Source of the DNA: Cheiracanthium punctorium
Lineage: Eukaryota > Arthropoda > Arachnida > Araneae > Cheiracanthiidae
DNA length: 64,000 bases
Direction of reading: 5' to 3'
Assembly: GCA_038373885.1 (NCBI GenBank)
Contig: JAWZYV010000718.1
Coordinates: forward strand, 451,367 to 515,366
Shown: one piece after another, positions 30,267-43,986 of the stretch
Numbering within the stretch: position 1 is the stretch's first letter
Layout of the letters: every line of letters begins with the position of its first letter
Program-made: the position numbers and the translations under genes
Notes under the pieces: model-generated
The model's input: only the letters and a program-made list of their open reading frames with translations
What the model was told of the DNA's origin: nothing
Database searches by the model: none

Positions 30267-33029
30267 ACTTTTCCAACACTTGTTATTGTGCATTGTGCCA
30301 GTGAGTTAGACAGAGTTTAGAATAGTGGGCATTTTTTTTTTCTTGTTACGGCAGCATAGCATATCATTGTGTAGTTTATAAAAGTTTAATTTCTCTTTTG
30401 GCTTTATGTTTCCTAAAAAGAACATCGGTGGTGCCAAAAGCACAAGATATAAAGTAAAGTACAGTGTGCTTTATATCGTGATATTTTTGATAATGATTAT
30501 GTTAAAAAAAAAAAAAACATAGGATAACTAAGCATTCAGATCTTCATAAACAAAATCGACTGGCGCCTGTTTAAGTAAGTTATATGTAATTACATTCATA
30601 TATATTTTTTAATTGTGTTTAAAAGCTTTAATTAATATATGTTATTATTAAAAATATGGTCAGTTTATTTCTCTAAAGCATTGAATTATATATTCTAAGC
30701 ACTTGTTTTTTGTTATGTATTTGTACAAATATACTATGCCCAAGGGCGGATCCAGAAATATTTTTCAGGAAGTGTGCAAAGCTTGAATACCAATTCAGAA
30801 TTGCATGAACATGCAATTTTATTTGAAGTGTATTTTTACTAGTGTAAATATTTTCCTCTCGGGGAATTCGCGCCCCTGTGCCCTCGCCCTAAAACCACCC
30901 TTGCCCCTCACCCCCCTTATAAAAAAGAATTGAAACTATTTTGAGCACAAATTTTGAATGACCACATTCTGTGTTATTTAAAAGTAAAAATAATTTTAAA
31001 ATAAGACACATATTTCAAAAACTGAGTCACTTGTTCTGTCTCAGAAATTTTAAAATACTACTTTAAAGTTTATTTATTAACAGCATTTTAATGATACATA
31101 TATATCATTAAATGTCCTTAGACATGGATGCTCGTAATGGTTTGGAGTGCACTTTTAATCATGGCTGCGGACCCAGAGCCATAACTTTTTGAGTTGAATC
31201 TGGAGTAGAAGTCGGACTTTTTGACCTCACATTCTGATTCTATGAAATGTTGTACAACATTATTGTATTTTAAATTATATTAACTGTCTGAGTACTTTAT
31301 AAATAAATCTAAATTTTCTCCTAATTGGTCTTTTAAACACTATGAGTACTTTTAAATGTGCTCTTGCTTTGATTGATACCATTGATACCATGAACCATGA
31401 TTTGATACCTTGAAACCATTGATAAGTAACATGTTGTCTACCCCATTATATGTCATTCCCGCTAAATTACAGGACAGGATATACATTTTAAAAATATATT
31501 CTTTCGTTGCAGTTTCGATTTTTTTTGGTATATTTATCAAATACGATTTAGTAATTGGAGTGAGGAAGAAAGGTATGTCTTTATAAACTTTCAAATTGCA
31601 TTAATGCAAATTTAAATTAAACACAGATTTAATGTAATTGTATGTAAATTAACAGTATTTTAATTCACAAGTCAAAAGCTTTTGTGTCATAAATGTAAAA
31701 TAAAATTTCCCATTGTATTACTTTTATTCATAGAGCTACAAAATTTATAAGTCTTAATTGATATTTTTTAAAGAGATTTACGACTCGGGCGATAAGAAAT
31801 GTCGGATTTTGTTTACTACGGAAACTTTTTAAAATGTATATTTAATTGTGTAATAATTTGCCATGACAAAATATTTATAAAATTATTTTACAGTTCATCA
31901 TCTCTGGCATTCAAAATATGTATAAACCTATGAATATTTAAACGCTTTAACTAAAAATTTTCATTTTAATTAGAAATATTTTAAACTGGTCGTATTTTAT
32001 TTATTTATAAGTTAGTGTGTCATGCAATTTATAAAATAAGTATTCTATGTCTTTAAAATTATTTTATCACAGTAATCCTACTTGAACTATTATAACTGTT
32101 GAGAAAGTAAAAAGATATTTTTATAACTAAGTGGTTAATTAGATAATTTAACTTTTAACTTCTTCTGAATAAAATAAAATAAAAATTAGTACTTTTCTGT
32201 TTCTTAGATGGCAAATTTGAATAAATTCTAAATATACTTTTTATTTATAAATAGATTCAATCGAACACAATATGCACGATTTAATCTTTAATTTTATAAA
32301 AATTTAGCCGTAAGATTTGTTTTTATTTTTATTTTTTTGTAATTTAAGAATTAGTCAAATACATAGTTTGTTTATTTGGTAACATACTTATACATATACA
32401 ATGCGTGAGAATTCGCAATATATAGAGAAATCTAACTGGATTAGCCGGCCCTCTTTAGCTAAGAGTTCATAGCTATGTACACCAAGAAGATTAACAGCTG
32501 CAAGGGAATTAGAATTTATTACATTTTGATTGGGGTAAAAAATAAAAATTTTAAAAAATTAAATAATAATAATAACCAGCCCCTCCGATAGACCAAAGCC
32601 CTCTCCAGTCCAGTATGAAGATGGTTGCGGATAGATATAAAAATCTAATATAAGTTAAAGGAAACTGATTAATCTTGACTGACAATTTAATTTTTATATC
32701 GTTGTGGAAAAAATAACTAACTTTTGTGAATTTTAATTCAGTTATTTTACTGCAAAGTAAATAAAAATTATGATATACAGCGTCTATATCGTCTTTCCGA
32801 AAATTTCACTTTTATCCTGTAAAATAAGTAAATAAAATAAATACAATAAAGGTTTTATATTTGCGTGTAGATTTGTATGTTGTATACAGTGGCGTATCGT
32901 AAGCCACCGCAACCTCCCTTATTTTGAATCTTTATACAAATCGCTATTGAATCCATGGATGGCACCAGCATTAATATAAACTATTAAAATAAACTAATAG
33001 TATGTGTTCTAAACCGATTTTTGAGTTGC
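30267..33029. other. Unannotated AT-rich DNA with one hAT-like end
   Basis: CAAGGGCGGATCCAGAAATA at 30741 resembles the terminus of the 41571 and 51848 elements, but no right end was identified. AAAGCCCTCTCCAGTCC at 32596 resembles AAAGCCCTCTCTAGTCT in the duplicated segment. No gene supported. Confidence 0.45.
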
Positions 33030-33037
33030 AGAATTAT

Positions 33038-33212
33038 TAGGGATGGACGCGAGACGACTTTTTGCGAGACGAGACAGAGATTTACAGCTTTTTTGCGAGA
33101 CGAGACGAACATTTTTAACATTATGATATAGGGATTTTTGCGAGACGAGACAAGCTTTTAGGCTGTTTTGCGAGACGCGAGACACCAATTTTTCGTCTCG
33201 CGTCCATCCCTA
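33038..33212. mobile_element. hAT MITE with 8-bp TSD AGAATTAT
   Basis: Ends TAGGGATGGACGCGAGACGA and TCGTCTCGCGTCCATCCCTA, with AGAATTAT at 33030-33037 and 33213-33220. The interior repeats TTTTGCGAGACGAGACA four times. A related GTCTCG-rich remnant lies at 38088-38145. Confidence 0.85.
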
Positions 33213-33220
33213 AGAATTAT

Positions 33221-35293
33221 ATGGATCAGAATTCAATTCTTTAACTTTTAAACAGATTAATATTATGTTTGTTATTCGCCTTATTAATTAAACTCTTTTT
33301 TGTTAATGTTGAAATTTTAAAGTGACACTTTCACTATGAATTATTAGTAAATGAGATTGCTTTATAAAATTATTCATCACGTTTGTGGAAACCTCGTTCA
33401 AAACTATCTTGGAGTATTACAAAAAAGTGAATTTTTATCAAGGTTAGTTTCGCTAAAAATAATTCTTTTTTTGTGTGTCTTGGCAAATTATAAGCTGATA
33501 TATTTTTTATTTTATTTTATTTTAGATTTTAAAAGAAAGTGGTTAATTTTCTTCATGAGTGCTTGACTTTATAAAAAAAATATAATACGCATATATTTAC
33601 GTTCTCTTTCGGAGATTTTTATAATTTGTTATTATTATTAACTGAAGCTTCCAGGGATACACTTCACAACAATTCTTTTCGAAATTGAGATACTGTGCCA
33701 TCTTTTAGCTTTCAATAAGTACTATCACCACATGAATTGTTATGAAAGTAGAATCATTTTAAAGCCGTAGAAACAAGCGATAAAGTTTCGGTATGCCACT
33801 TTACTGCGCACCTTCAAAATCGTTTCTCTCTGTTCTAAAAAAAAGTAAAGGCCGCTGCCGCTGGCGCTGTCCGAGCTTGTTGACCTATCTCCTCCTAAAC
33901 CGTGGGGATATGAGTTTCGACTAAGGTGACTTTAATTTCGAAAATCGAATTATTTTAGAAGATATTAATGAAAAACTGAAAAAAAAAACCAGAATGGTTG
34001 CCAGATTTGGCATAAAATCATTCATTCCTTTGCAACAAAGCGTTTCCAAGTATCTAGAATCGCGTGAAATTTACAAACATGAGTTAGAATTACGCCCATT
34101 TTACGCCAAAATAAAAACTATATGAAATAAGTAACTCAAAATGTGTTACGCAAAGTTGACAATTTTCAAATAGTAAGTTCGCTTAGACAACAGTAGTTTA
34201 GAATGAGCGATTATTCGTTTTTCCAAAACAGAAATGAAAAATAATTAAAATGCAGATTATTTTAAAGCCGGTTTGGCCAGCTGGATTATTTGCTACCAGT
34301 AGAAATATTTGGCGGCGTTTACTATGCCATTATAGCAGTTATAGTGCACTTTGGATATTGGCTAGCGCGACGAGATGGTATAATTCGTGGTGCTAAGTAC
34401 GCCAATCTGCAAACGATTATGTAAATGAAAATATGGATGACGGTTTTCCGGTAACCTTAAATGAACAGTAATTATAGGTTGTGAGCATGTGTAAATCGCC
34501 AAATAATGAAAAGTCGCCATGGGTGGCAAGCTATCCTATCTGTTCCGTAGCTTTTATTAACTTTACATGTACGCAAGTCACCAAATAAGGAAAAATCGCC
34601 ATGGGTGGCAAATTCGCAAGGTGTCCAATAGGTTTTACATTATTAAAAATACAGCTGAAACAGATGTTCTGATTTTATTACGTTTTCGCTCCTAATTAAT
34701 ATAACTTTTGAATGGCAACATTAAATATCATTGTGTTTCTCAGGAGTGCAAATAATTTTTCCAGCGATTATAAGCGGAGTCCGCACTCCAGGTGGAGTAT
34801 AGCTCAGGACCCGTACAACACGGATTCCCATAACAAAATATCTTCCGTGTTATGAGGGGGAGGGGGTCTACTGTAGTGTGAAGTTTAAATTTTTATCTAC
34901 CAATGAACATGCAAGAACCAAGCAATGTGTAGCTCATTAACATTCTATCTGATCCTGATCCAATCTTCGGGTTTTGTCTGTTGAAATTATGTCTTTTTTA
35001 CGAATAAGCCTTATTAGGGGACGAATGCCTCATACGAAAAGCGAGCGTAGCGAGTCTGGGGGCCTTGGCCCCTAGTTTCTCAAAAGAAAATTTTTGTTGT
35101 AAAGTGATTCTACCTATAAACATTTCAATTGCATTTTTCTCACTTTATTGTGAATTAAAATATTAATATTGCATAAATTAACAATTCGATTAATATTTTT
35201 ACAGCAAAATATGTTGGCCAGAAACACTAGACTTTTTGAGATAACGAGTTGAAATTAAAGGGAATCAGTTTGTAAATGGAAATGTAGATTACG
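33221..35293. other. Unannotated DNA
   Basis: No gene supported. AAGCGAGCGTAGCGAGTCTGGGGGCC near 35038-35065 looks like a repeat terminus of Helitron type but is isolated. The words AAATAATGAAAAGTCGCCATGG and AAATAAGGAAAAATCGCCATGG recur 80 bp apart (34500, 34583). Confidence 0.45.
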
Positions 35294-35472
35294 ACCAATT
35301 ATCTACGCTAGGGATCTAGGCCGAAGGTGGGTTTGCCCTCCGAGGGGGACTTTCTAAGAGGTCCTAACCCGTATTTATGCAAAGTTTCGGAAAATTCCGA
35401 ACGGTTAGGTCGGCGGACGGACCTAGTTTCGAACCAGACACCTTCCGTCTCCCAGATGTCACTGGTGGGGCA
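35294..35472 (-). mobile_element. tRNA-derived SINE, degraded
   Basis: Shares AGTTTCGGAAAATTCCGAAC, GGTTAGGTCGGCGGAC and ACTTTCTAAGAGG with the SINE copies at 19272 and 55477. The tRNA-like head is at the right side and has lost its A box. Confidence 0.65.
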
Positions 35473-36451
35473 GGATTCAATTTGTAAGGGAAAACACATT
35501 TATTGAGATATCAAGAATTTCGATGTTTGAGATATCGAAGTTAAACTGTAATTAAATTTACATATATCTCTTAATTTTATAAAAATAACTGCAATTTTTG
35601 TAAAAGCGTGCAAATTTAGTCATGCTTAATTTATAAAATGAATTTGCAGTGAATTTGCAGCAATATTCTTGCACAAAAAAACTTTTGTTTCTGATATTTT
35701 TTCTGCGGGAAAAAAAAAAATGCCTAGAACTTTCTTCGCTGAACTTTTTTCAAAGAATTTCATTCATATGAAATATTTTAAGCGTTAACCTGAAGAACTC
35801 TTAAAAGTAGCTTTCGAGATTTTACAGGAACGTGCAAGGCCGTTACCAGGGGGGGGGGAGGATCATGTGGGTTTGACCCCCTCTCCCTCTCCAAAATTTC
35901 AGTAAATGCATTATCAGTTTATTTGCGTTGATTCTAGAGATCAGTTAATTTAATTTTAGCACTACAGATCCCCTCCACCCACTGAAATTTTTTGCTTGCT
36001 GAGGCCTTGGGGAAATATTTGTGTAATGTAAAAGGATTTTGAGATACGTTAATTAGGGTCAGTTTAAATAATAATCTACCAGGAAAGATTGTGCAGTGCT
36101 TTTTGAAAATATCCGGGGCCTGGGTGTCCGATTATGTATGTCGATCCGATTCCTGGAAATATTTCACAATACAAAACATTATATTGTCCTCCATCTCCTC
36201 TAAACTTATCTGGATCCTGGATATTTTAGTTTAGAAAATGATTTATTGTGAACAAATCACTTTCTAAAGTAAAATATTTTCAAGTGGTGCAAATAGTTGC
36301 AAATTTCCATACTTGGTGACAAAAATGTCATCAAGAGGGAGGTCAAAGCCCCCTCTTGGATACGCCACTTAGCATATGTACATGTATATTTGTGCCCCCT
36401 CGTCGGGGAGTGGTGACCCCCCGTCGGGGTAAGTCTAGCGCCACCACTGCA
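35473..36451. other. Unannotated DNA with repeat ends
   Basis: G- and C-runs near 35850 and 36345, and GCGCCACCACTG at 36439, look like hAT MITE ends. I could not pair them with confidence. Confidence 0.4.
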
Positions 36452-36775
36452 CAAAATTGTCACGATTATTTTTAACAGCACTGACATCTGCTGAAAAATG
36501 GAAGAATGCGAGAACAGCTGAATAGATTGCCCAATGCTGAAAATAGGGCAGCCGTTGCCATCGATCGACTTAACTACCAGCAAGATGGCGGACGATCGAA
36601 ACGTTCATCGCGTACCGCAGATCTAGAGACCCTTTTTTGACGACAGCTGGCTGTGCACAGCGCGGTACGCGATGAACGTTTCGATCGTCCGCCATCTTTC
36701 TGGTAGTTAAGTCGAGCGATGGCAACGTCTGCCCTTTTTTCAGCATTGGGAAAGGGTTGCGCCTCAAAGGGTTAA
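36452..36775. mobile_element. piggyBac-like MITE, copy 4, left end missing
   Basis: Begins inside the family sequence at AAAATTGTCACGATT and ends at TTAA 36772-36775. It shares the unusual GCGCGGTACGCGATG centre with copy 3. Confidence 0.75.
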
Positions 36776-37597
36776 GATGGCGAACCAACTGATCGCCGGA
36801 GGCGGTTAGTACTTAAATATGGTCAACCCCAAGTCCTTGAAATAGATCTAAAGCCCTCTCTAGTCTTCTATCTTGGTTACTGCCCTGCGTAGGCTACCGA
36901 CCCATGACAATGTAACAAATACATAAGAAAATCCACACGAAAAGAGACTCCGCTTCTAAACTTAACATCTCCGTCTCGCCATTTTCGATCACCCCATCCC
37001 TCTTCATTATGGCGTAGTTAAAAATCAATCAATGAAGCAGAAACCATGCACAAGACAAAGCCCTTTTAACTCCCTGGCGCGACATCAAGATGAAGACAAA
37101 AGAATGGACCATATTCTTTCTTTTTTTTTTAGTTTCTTCTTTTGTTGCATAACTATGGAACAAGCCAAAAGTGACAATACAAACGTGGTCTGGACCGAAG
37201 AAGAAAATGTGTGTTTCGCCTATCGTCGCCATTGTTTGTGGGGGGATTTTTGAAGTGAATGCACGAGCAGTGCTGAAAGTGAAAGTCCTTTTTACATGCT
37301 AAGGTCTCATTTGCTGATTGTTTAAAAAAAAAAAAAAAGAATATGAATAGAAAGGCACTGGGAGATTACATTTGAAATATATTGCACGGACTGCTGACAG
37401 ACTATCAACACTGGCATGGCATGGTTTGTTATTGCTTGTCCAAACATCTTTGTAAATACGTGCTTAGTTTCTACGTTGATATAAGCAGTGGAACTGGCCT
37501 ACTGTGATTCGCAAACTGCATTACTGCTGTGAATACACAATAACGATGATTCTAAATCAACCTTTCAGTAGGTCAGTGATAATTCTTAACGATACAG
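36776..37597 (+). repeat. Duplicated segment, copy 2
   Basis: Partner of 29439-30266. Beyond GATACA the two copies diverge abruptly (GTCGACGG here, TCACTTTT in copy 1). Confidence 0.85.
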
Positions 37598-39125
37598 TCG
37601 ACGGTTTTGAAGCAACTTCCTATAGAAGTACACAGCACGGAAAAATCAGCATTCACTACCACTGCTGAACTGAACTGCAGATGAATTGAAGATTTATAGT
37701 AGCTCATTAAACTCAGTAAGTTAAAGGGCACTTCATTCATAAAAATCAAGGACAACTTCAAGTTATTTTCTGAGACAAACAGATAATATCTCAAAAAAAG
37801 CATATGTAGAGTCCCTGGATTACAACAGTTAATCACTTTATAACTCACATCATTATTTGCAATCAGCTTCAAAAATCACAATTTACTATACGAATTTCAA
37901 AATTTTTAGTGCTTATCAAAATTTTTATCAGATATTTACAGTTTACTGTCAATCAAATTTTATAGTAACAATGAATCCCCAATAATTGGTCCCCACCCAT
38001 GAAAAAGCTATAGCTACCCACCTCCGCAGATTTCAGATATTAATTCTTAATGATATGTTAATTCAGTTGTGATAAATAGGGGCTGCCTCGTCTTGTCTCG
38101 CAGTGGCAAACTTGTCTCGTCACGTCTCGTTTCGCAAAATTATGGACTGCCAATCTGTTACCCTATATTAACCACTGATGAATTTGATCATAGTTAAGAC
38201 ACGTATAATTAGGAAACAAAAGCCGTGAGTAGAAAAAAAAGTCAGGAAATCACCCATTCCCGAAAGGCATTAATTCATCCCGTTTTATTTTTATTCATAG
38301 ACTTCCCAATTTCTCCCACGAGAGATTTTTCTCCCGCCCCCTTTCCTCCCAAATCACACACCTCGTGCCTCCCCCCCCCCAACTGAAACGTATATACACA
38401 CACGCAGTATTTTTAATTTCGGAAGCGATAATCGCGTAATGAACCGTTACAGCAAAGTTTCTTATAACGAGAGAGATCACGTAGCCTCGAGGAGATCAAG
38501 AAAGGGGTGGGGGGAGAGGGGAAAATCGCTTACTACTAAATGGACAGGAGAAAGAAAAAAAAAATGGCAGTTTATTTCTCTCCAAGGAATAAACGTCAGA
38601 TATAATTTCGTTTCAAATGTACACTCGGCTATCCTATCTCCCCCACCCCCACCCCCTTTTCTGGAGCAGCGCCAGATTTCGAAGTGAGGAGTCAAACATG
38701 AAATGTCCTACAGGAAATTACAGGGTCAATTGGAGATATCTCTCCCCCCCCCCCTTTCCCAAGTGCGTGTGTATGTGTGTGTTTGTAAGTGCCTAGAAAG
38801 CAACGGGAACAAGTTTAAAAAAAAAAAAAAAGGAAGTGGCAAAAAGGATTTTCAAATTTGATTTTGGCTGGTTTATTTCTCGACGGAAAGTGTTCCAGGC
38901 GTAACAAAAAAGTAAATTGGACTCTCAGAATTTTCACGAGCCTGGATAAAACGTATAAACGCATCCAAATGAAATAAGGGGCCGTGGTGCAATGATTTTG
39001 ATAAATTGAAAGTGCGAAAAGTAGAAGTTTGTCGGTAAAACAATAAAAAAAACTTTTTTATTTACTTACGCAGGTTATATATACACGGCCACTTAATTAT
39101 ATTAGAAGTGAAGAATTTTAGTTTT
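37598..39125. other. Unannotated DNA
   Basis: Contains C-run microsatellites near 38370, 38640 and 38745 and a GTCTCG-rich remnant at 38088-38145. Short open frames here are low complexity. Confidence 0.45.
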
Positions 39126-39762
39126 TTTATTAAGCCCTAGCAGCGTATCCCGGCGTTGCCCGTGCAATGGAAGAGAGATTACCCGTTGACCTTAAATATT
39201 GATAAAATGCACGCGATTATGCATAGTAGTAATAAATTTATTCTTTATTTCAAAAGCATAAATCCTTTCAAGAGGGCAAAGTTCGCCAAACATGACAATC
39301 CAAAATCGGTTTTTAATTAATAATTTAAAAATTAATTAAAATTTTTAAATTATGAGCCTCTGGTGCACATTACCGAAGTCATGGGCTCATATGTTCAAAT
39401 TTGATTCTGCGTCTTGTACTTTTTTCTGGCCATCTCACACGGACATTCCCTTCTATTATTGTAGATTTGGCACAAAACTGACTAAAATTTCGTGCCATTT
39501 CATGTTTTTCGATGCACGCGATTTTGTTTCATAGCAGCATGCGGGCGAAACTCGCCAAGCATGGCATCCTGAAAATGGCTTTTAATTAATAATTCAAAAA
39601 GTAGGTAATTAAAAAATTTTTAAATTCTGAGATTGAGGTGCACATTATCGAAGGCATGGGCTCATATGTTCGAATTTTCAGAGCTATGCGTCCAGTACTT
39701 TTTTCTGGACATCGCACGCATACAGATTTTCAGACATTTATTTTTATTAATATAGATAGATT
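39126..39762 (-). mobile_element. Helentron-like interspersed element with two tandem units
   Basis: On the minus strand it starts AAATCTATCTATATTAATAA and ends with CACGGGCAACGCCGGGATAC and CTAGGGCTTAATAA, both typical of Helitron-related repeats. Two imperfect units of roughly 300 bp (39285-39500 and 39545-39730 cores) share CATGGGCTCATATGTTC and CTTTTTTCTGG. Confidence 0.6.
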
Positions 39763-41570
39763 TGACAATAGGTTTAGCTGTTCTAGTTAGCATATAATAA
39801 ACAAATAAGGCTACAAGCAACAAACAAATATAACCATTAATCCTTTCAGACATAAATTAATTTTCACTTTCAATTAAATGATTTTTTTACAGTAATAGTA
39901 ACTTCGTAAAAAAAATCCTGATCATCAAATTTTTAAGGAAAATTGTTTTTCTTTATGTGGTACACATTAGAATCCATAGATAATTTTTGTGTCCTTAATT
40001 ATAGACACTGTATCTGAAAGATTAATTAAAGAAATTCAGAAACACTTAATGTGTAATAACCTTTGGAAAAATATATAACAACTTAAAACATTCTACATAT
40101 TCAGTTGTGGTGTATTGGCGTTGCAAATGAAATTCCATACCAATCAAATTATTTTATGTTCATGTGCCAAAACTTTTGTCGTTGAGTTCATACCATTTGA
40201 AAGAACGAAAAAACGTGTATTCAAACCAAGACCATGTAAAGTGTAATAAAATGTACCTGCAATAATAAGCAAATAAATGCACGTTTATAAAATAATCAAG
40301 CGGCAAAAAATTATGCTCTCTGTAAGCCGACAGTTGGGTGGCATGTTTTGCAAAAATTACAGGAATAGGACAAGATGTGCCCACTTAAAACAGTGTTCCA
40401 GTGTAAGCTTAATTTCCTCTTTTAGTTTTGTGAATACCGAATTAATTTTTACAAAAACAAACAACTTGAAATGAATAAAAGAAGTTATTACTATATCTAA
40501 ATAATTTTTTTCTTTTTAATATAAATAACAATACTTTATACATGAAACCAACACAGGAAATTTTATTCCACTAGAATACTTTTTTTTTTGAGAATTTGTA
40601 CCTCTGTTTTTCAAGTATACCGGCATCTCCATATTATGTTCCGGCTATGTTCCAAACAAACAAACAAAAAAAAAGCTGTACAGTCTAATAAAACAAAATT
40701 TATTACTCCATTCATTCGAAATTAATATTCAATAAACATTTCTAATTTATCTTAAGCAGTTACAACGCACAAACGCAATACGAATTTTCCGCAAGGAACA
40801 AAATCAAATGCAAAATTGTAAGCATTTATGACAAGTGAACGGTCCTTCGGAAAGAACTGTGATGCATTCTTTTTCTTTTTCCCAAAAGGGTTTCTGAAAT
40901 TGGCAACACTGCAAGAACTAGCGCACACGTTCAGAATAAATACTGTGTACAATCAACATTTTCGAAAACTGCTCAAAAGGATCAAAGAACGAACGAAAAG
41001 CATCGACGTGGAGGGGAAAGGGGGAATGGAGATACGAAAAAAAAAAAGTAAAAGAAAATAATAAAAATAACTGATTCTTCACCAGAAATCTTAATCTACT
41101 GTTAAATGATAAGTTGGTAGAGAGGCAAAGGGAGAGAAAAAATTGTTCCCCGGAGAGAATTGTCCCACATAATTCTGTTCCGAGGGCATCACTATTTCTC
41201 TACTTGGAACAGAGCCAAATTCTTCTGAGAGAGAGAGAGAGAGAGAGAGAGTGGATGGCAAAGGAAGAAACAGAACTTTCTCCCGATGCTCGGAGGAAAA
41301 AGCACAAATTTTTTAGACGCAATTTATTTTAACGTATTTACACTGTTTGCAGTTTGCAGAAACATATTCGTTAAGTAGATTTATGGGTATTGAACTGATC
41401 GGTGCGCATATCAGTTGCACGGGAAATATTCCGATATTGATACATTAGTGAAAATACTAGACATGGTAAAGACGTTATTAGATTGCACTAGTCACGTAGC
41501 CCAAGTACATTAGGCTTTAGGGTATGATTCGCCGAGAAAAATAAATTGATCTGTGTTTTCATAAATACAC
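39763..41570. other. Unannotated DNA with a (GA)n tract
   Basis: (GA)n at 41227-41251. No gene recognised; the open frames are short and lack motifs. Confidence 0.5.
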
Positions 41571-41930
41571 CAGGGGTCGATCCAGGAATTTTTTCTAGGG
41601 TTCCATTTTTATGAAAACTGTTTGTGAATTTCAATACCTATTTATGAATTTCACCATCCGTTCTTGTGAATTTTCATACCAATTTTGAAAAAGTCACATT
41701 TTTTCCTTAAAATAATTTACAAAACAAATTAAAATACACAGTAAAATGCCAAAGAAGGGTTATTTTAATAGCTAATATTCTTGTGAAGGGGCCGTTTTAA
41801 TCGATTATAATTTTATAAAGGGTCTAAACTTCTGAAACTCAATTTCCTGACTTTTTTCAGACTTTTGGGAGCTTCTGGAAAAAGTTTCCTGACCATAGAT
41901 GCACTTTATTTTATGAAATCTCTCAACAGT
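41571..41930 (+). mobile_element. hAT-like MITE, right end missing
   Basis: CAGGGGTCGATCCAGGAATT at the left matches the 51848-52149 element, and the GTGAATTTCAATACC-type repeats continue to about 41700. The expected CGACCCCTG terminus is absent. Confidence 0.5.
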
Positions 41931-42642
41931 CCCACCCACTTTTTATATTTAAATACTTTGCTACTTGAAATAAATTTTTAAATGTAATATAAATATTGAT
42001 GTACTTAAGTTAGAAAAAAAAAATACTGAGTTTCGAGTAAAATACCACAGTTGGTTCAGATTTAAACAATACTGTGCAATGCTACTTGTCCTGTGACAAG
42101 TGGTACTTATATGATATATCTAGATGACAATATTAAATGCAGGCATCAAACTTCAAAGAGAGATTTTTATGTTTTGGTCTACTACACTTCAAATCTGGAA
42201 GAATACAAAGTGACAGTAATGAAAATTTCCATATTTTATCGCTGGTCATAGACATATAGCTTTCTGAAATTTCCGTCACAAAAAACACCCAACCACAGAA
42301 TGGGATACAGGTGTGAGCATTGCATACCCTACAAATATTCTGAATCATTCATTCTAAACAGCCCCCCTTTCTTCTCCAAAATGTGGTGTATACTGTCTAT
42401 CCCTATTAAGGTGGGCCGAAAAAGTCGAATTACGGAAATCGAAAACGCCATAGCGTGGGGAAAAAAGTTGCCTTCAGGCATCAATAGTAAGTGTCAGAAA
42501 TCTCAACAATATTCAAAAATATATTCCCTCTGCACCCCCTTTAAAGTTTTCAAAAATAGGTCAAAATCAGTATCAAATCGGCTAATTTTAAAGATATTAA
42601 AATACTTCGAAAATATAAAAGTCATAGTGCGGTAAAGGTTGG
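41931..42642. other. Unannotated DNA
   Basis: A 111-codon open frame at 42300-42635 has no recognisable motif and biased composition, and is not accepted as a gene. Confidence 0.45.
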
Positions 42643-42849
42643 CAGGCGCGTAGCCAGGAAAATTTTTCGGGGAGGGGGGATATGCGCCTGGAAAAAATTT
42701 CGGGGGGGGGGGGATATGCGCCTGGAAAAAATTTCGGGGGGGGGGATATTGAACTTATATGTGTATAAATTGACGGAATTTTATCACTAATCCAAAAATT
42801 TCGGGGGGGGATATATCCCGATATCCCCCCCCCCCTGGCTACGCCCCTG
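42643..42849. mobile_element. hAT MITE with 8-bp TSD AAGGTTGG
   Basis: Ends CAGGCGCGTAGCCAGG and CCTGGCTACGCCCCTG, with AAGGTTGG at 42635-42642 and 42850-42857. The interior repeats GGATATGCGCCTGGAAAAAA two or three times between G-runs. Confidence 0.88.
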
Positions 42850-42937
42850 AAGGTTGGTATATAGTACTGTATCAGGTTCAAAAAATTTCAGTTCGGTAAA
42901 ATAATATCTTCCGTTGCTACAAGGGCTGTCAATTTAC

Positions 42938-43098
42938 TGTGCCCGGCACAGACAGCTGTCGTCCAAAAAGGGTCTCTCGATCTGTGGCACGCGATGAACG
43001 TTTCGATCGTCCGCCATCTTGCTGGTAGTTAAGTGGAGCGATGGCAACGGCTGCCCTTTTTTTCAGCATTGGGAAAGGGTTGCGCCTCAAAGGGTTAA
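42938..43098 (+). mobile_element. piggyBac-like MITE, copy 5, right half only
   Basis: Begins at the foldback centre (CAGACAGCTGTCG) and ends GCGCCTCAAAGGGTTAA, with the TTAA at 43095-43098. Confidence 0.75.
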
Positions 43099-43471
43099 AA
43101 GAGCAACAGCAACTTAATAGCATCACGACATGAAATGTGTGACACGGATTTATAAGACGTCTGTGTCACTCTCCGTTCAATTTAGTTATCGCAAGAGAGT
43201 GTCAAGAAGGGGACTCTCAGAGACTAGGAGCAAAGAGAAAGTCGAGTGCTATCGGCTCCTGAAATTCGTCTCCGGATATTTCAGCTCACAGGCACAGCCC
43301 ATTTTTTTTCTCTTTTCTCTTTCATAAAGCTAGGTTTATAGTGTAAGAGGGGGAAGGGTTTTTCGTATTATTTCTGACTGACTGTAGAATAAAACATCAG
43401 AGAATTATGATATAATTCTGCGGCGGATCCATTACATAGCGAAGATGTTGAGATTTGCGGTGAAGGGGCCA
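43099..43471. other. Unannotated DNA between two MITE copies
   Basis: No motif is recognised in the 65-codon open frame at 43130. Nothing else seen. Confidence 0.45.
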
Positions 43472-43986
43472 TTAACCCTTTGAGGCGCAACCCTTTCCCA
43501 ACGCTGAAAAAAGGGCAGCCGTTGCTATCGCTCGACTTAACGACCAGCAAGATGGCGGACGATCGAAACGTTTATCGCGTGCCACAGATCTAGAGAACCT
43601 TTTTTGACGACAGAAGTTTCTCTAGATCTGTGGCACGCGATAAACGTTTCGATCGTCCGCCATCTTGCTGGTAGTTAAGTCGAGCGATGGCAACGGCTGC
43701 CCTTTTTTCAGCGTTGGACAATCCATCCAGCCGTTCTCGCATTCTTCCACTTTCAGCAGATGTCAGTGCTGTTAAAAATGATCGTGGCGTCTTTTTTTTA
43801 CGGGAAATGACGTGCTAAAAAGTAAAGGATTCTCGTGGAGCTATGTCACACGCAACTATTTTTATAGAAATCAAATCTATTCTTCGTGATTGGCAACAGT
43901 CAAAACGTCGGAGTTTGGTGTTCCCAGAGAACACCAAACGGAATGGTGCGGATATGGTGCGGGAACACTGCGCGTTAAAGGGTTAA
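43472..43986. mobile_element. piggyBac-like MITE, copy 6, full length
   Basis: TTAA at 43472-43475 and 43983-43986. It starts CCCTTTGAGGCGCAACCC, folds back around ACGACAGAAG near 43610, and ends GGGAACACTGCGCGTTAAAGGGTTAA. A duplicated patch (GAACACCAAACGGAATGGTG) lies near the right end. Confidence 0.8.

Noticed and set aside
37029..37253. Overlapping 67- and 73-codon frames in the duplicated segment
   Set aside because: No recognised motif; the homologous position in the other copy is altered by indels, and homopolymer T/A tracts drive the frame.
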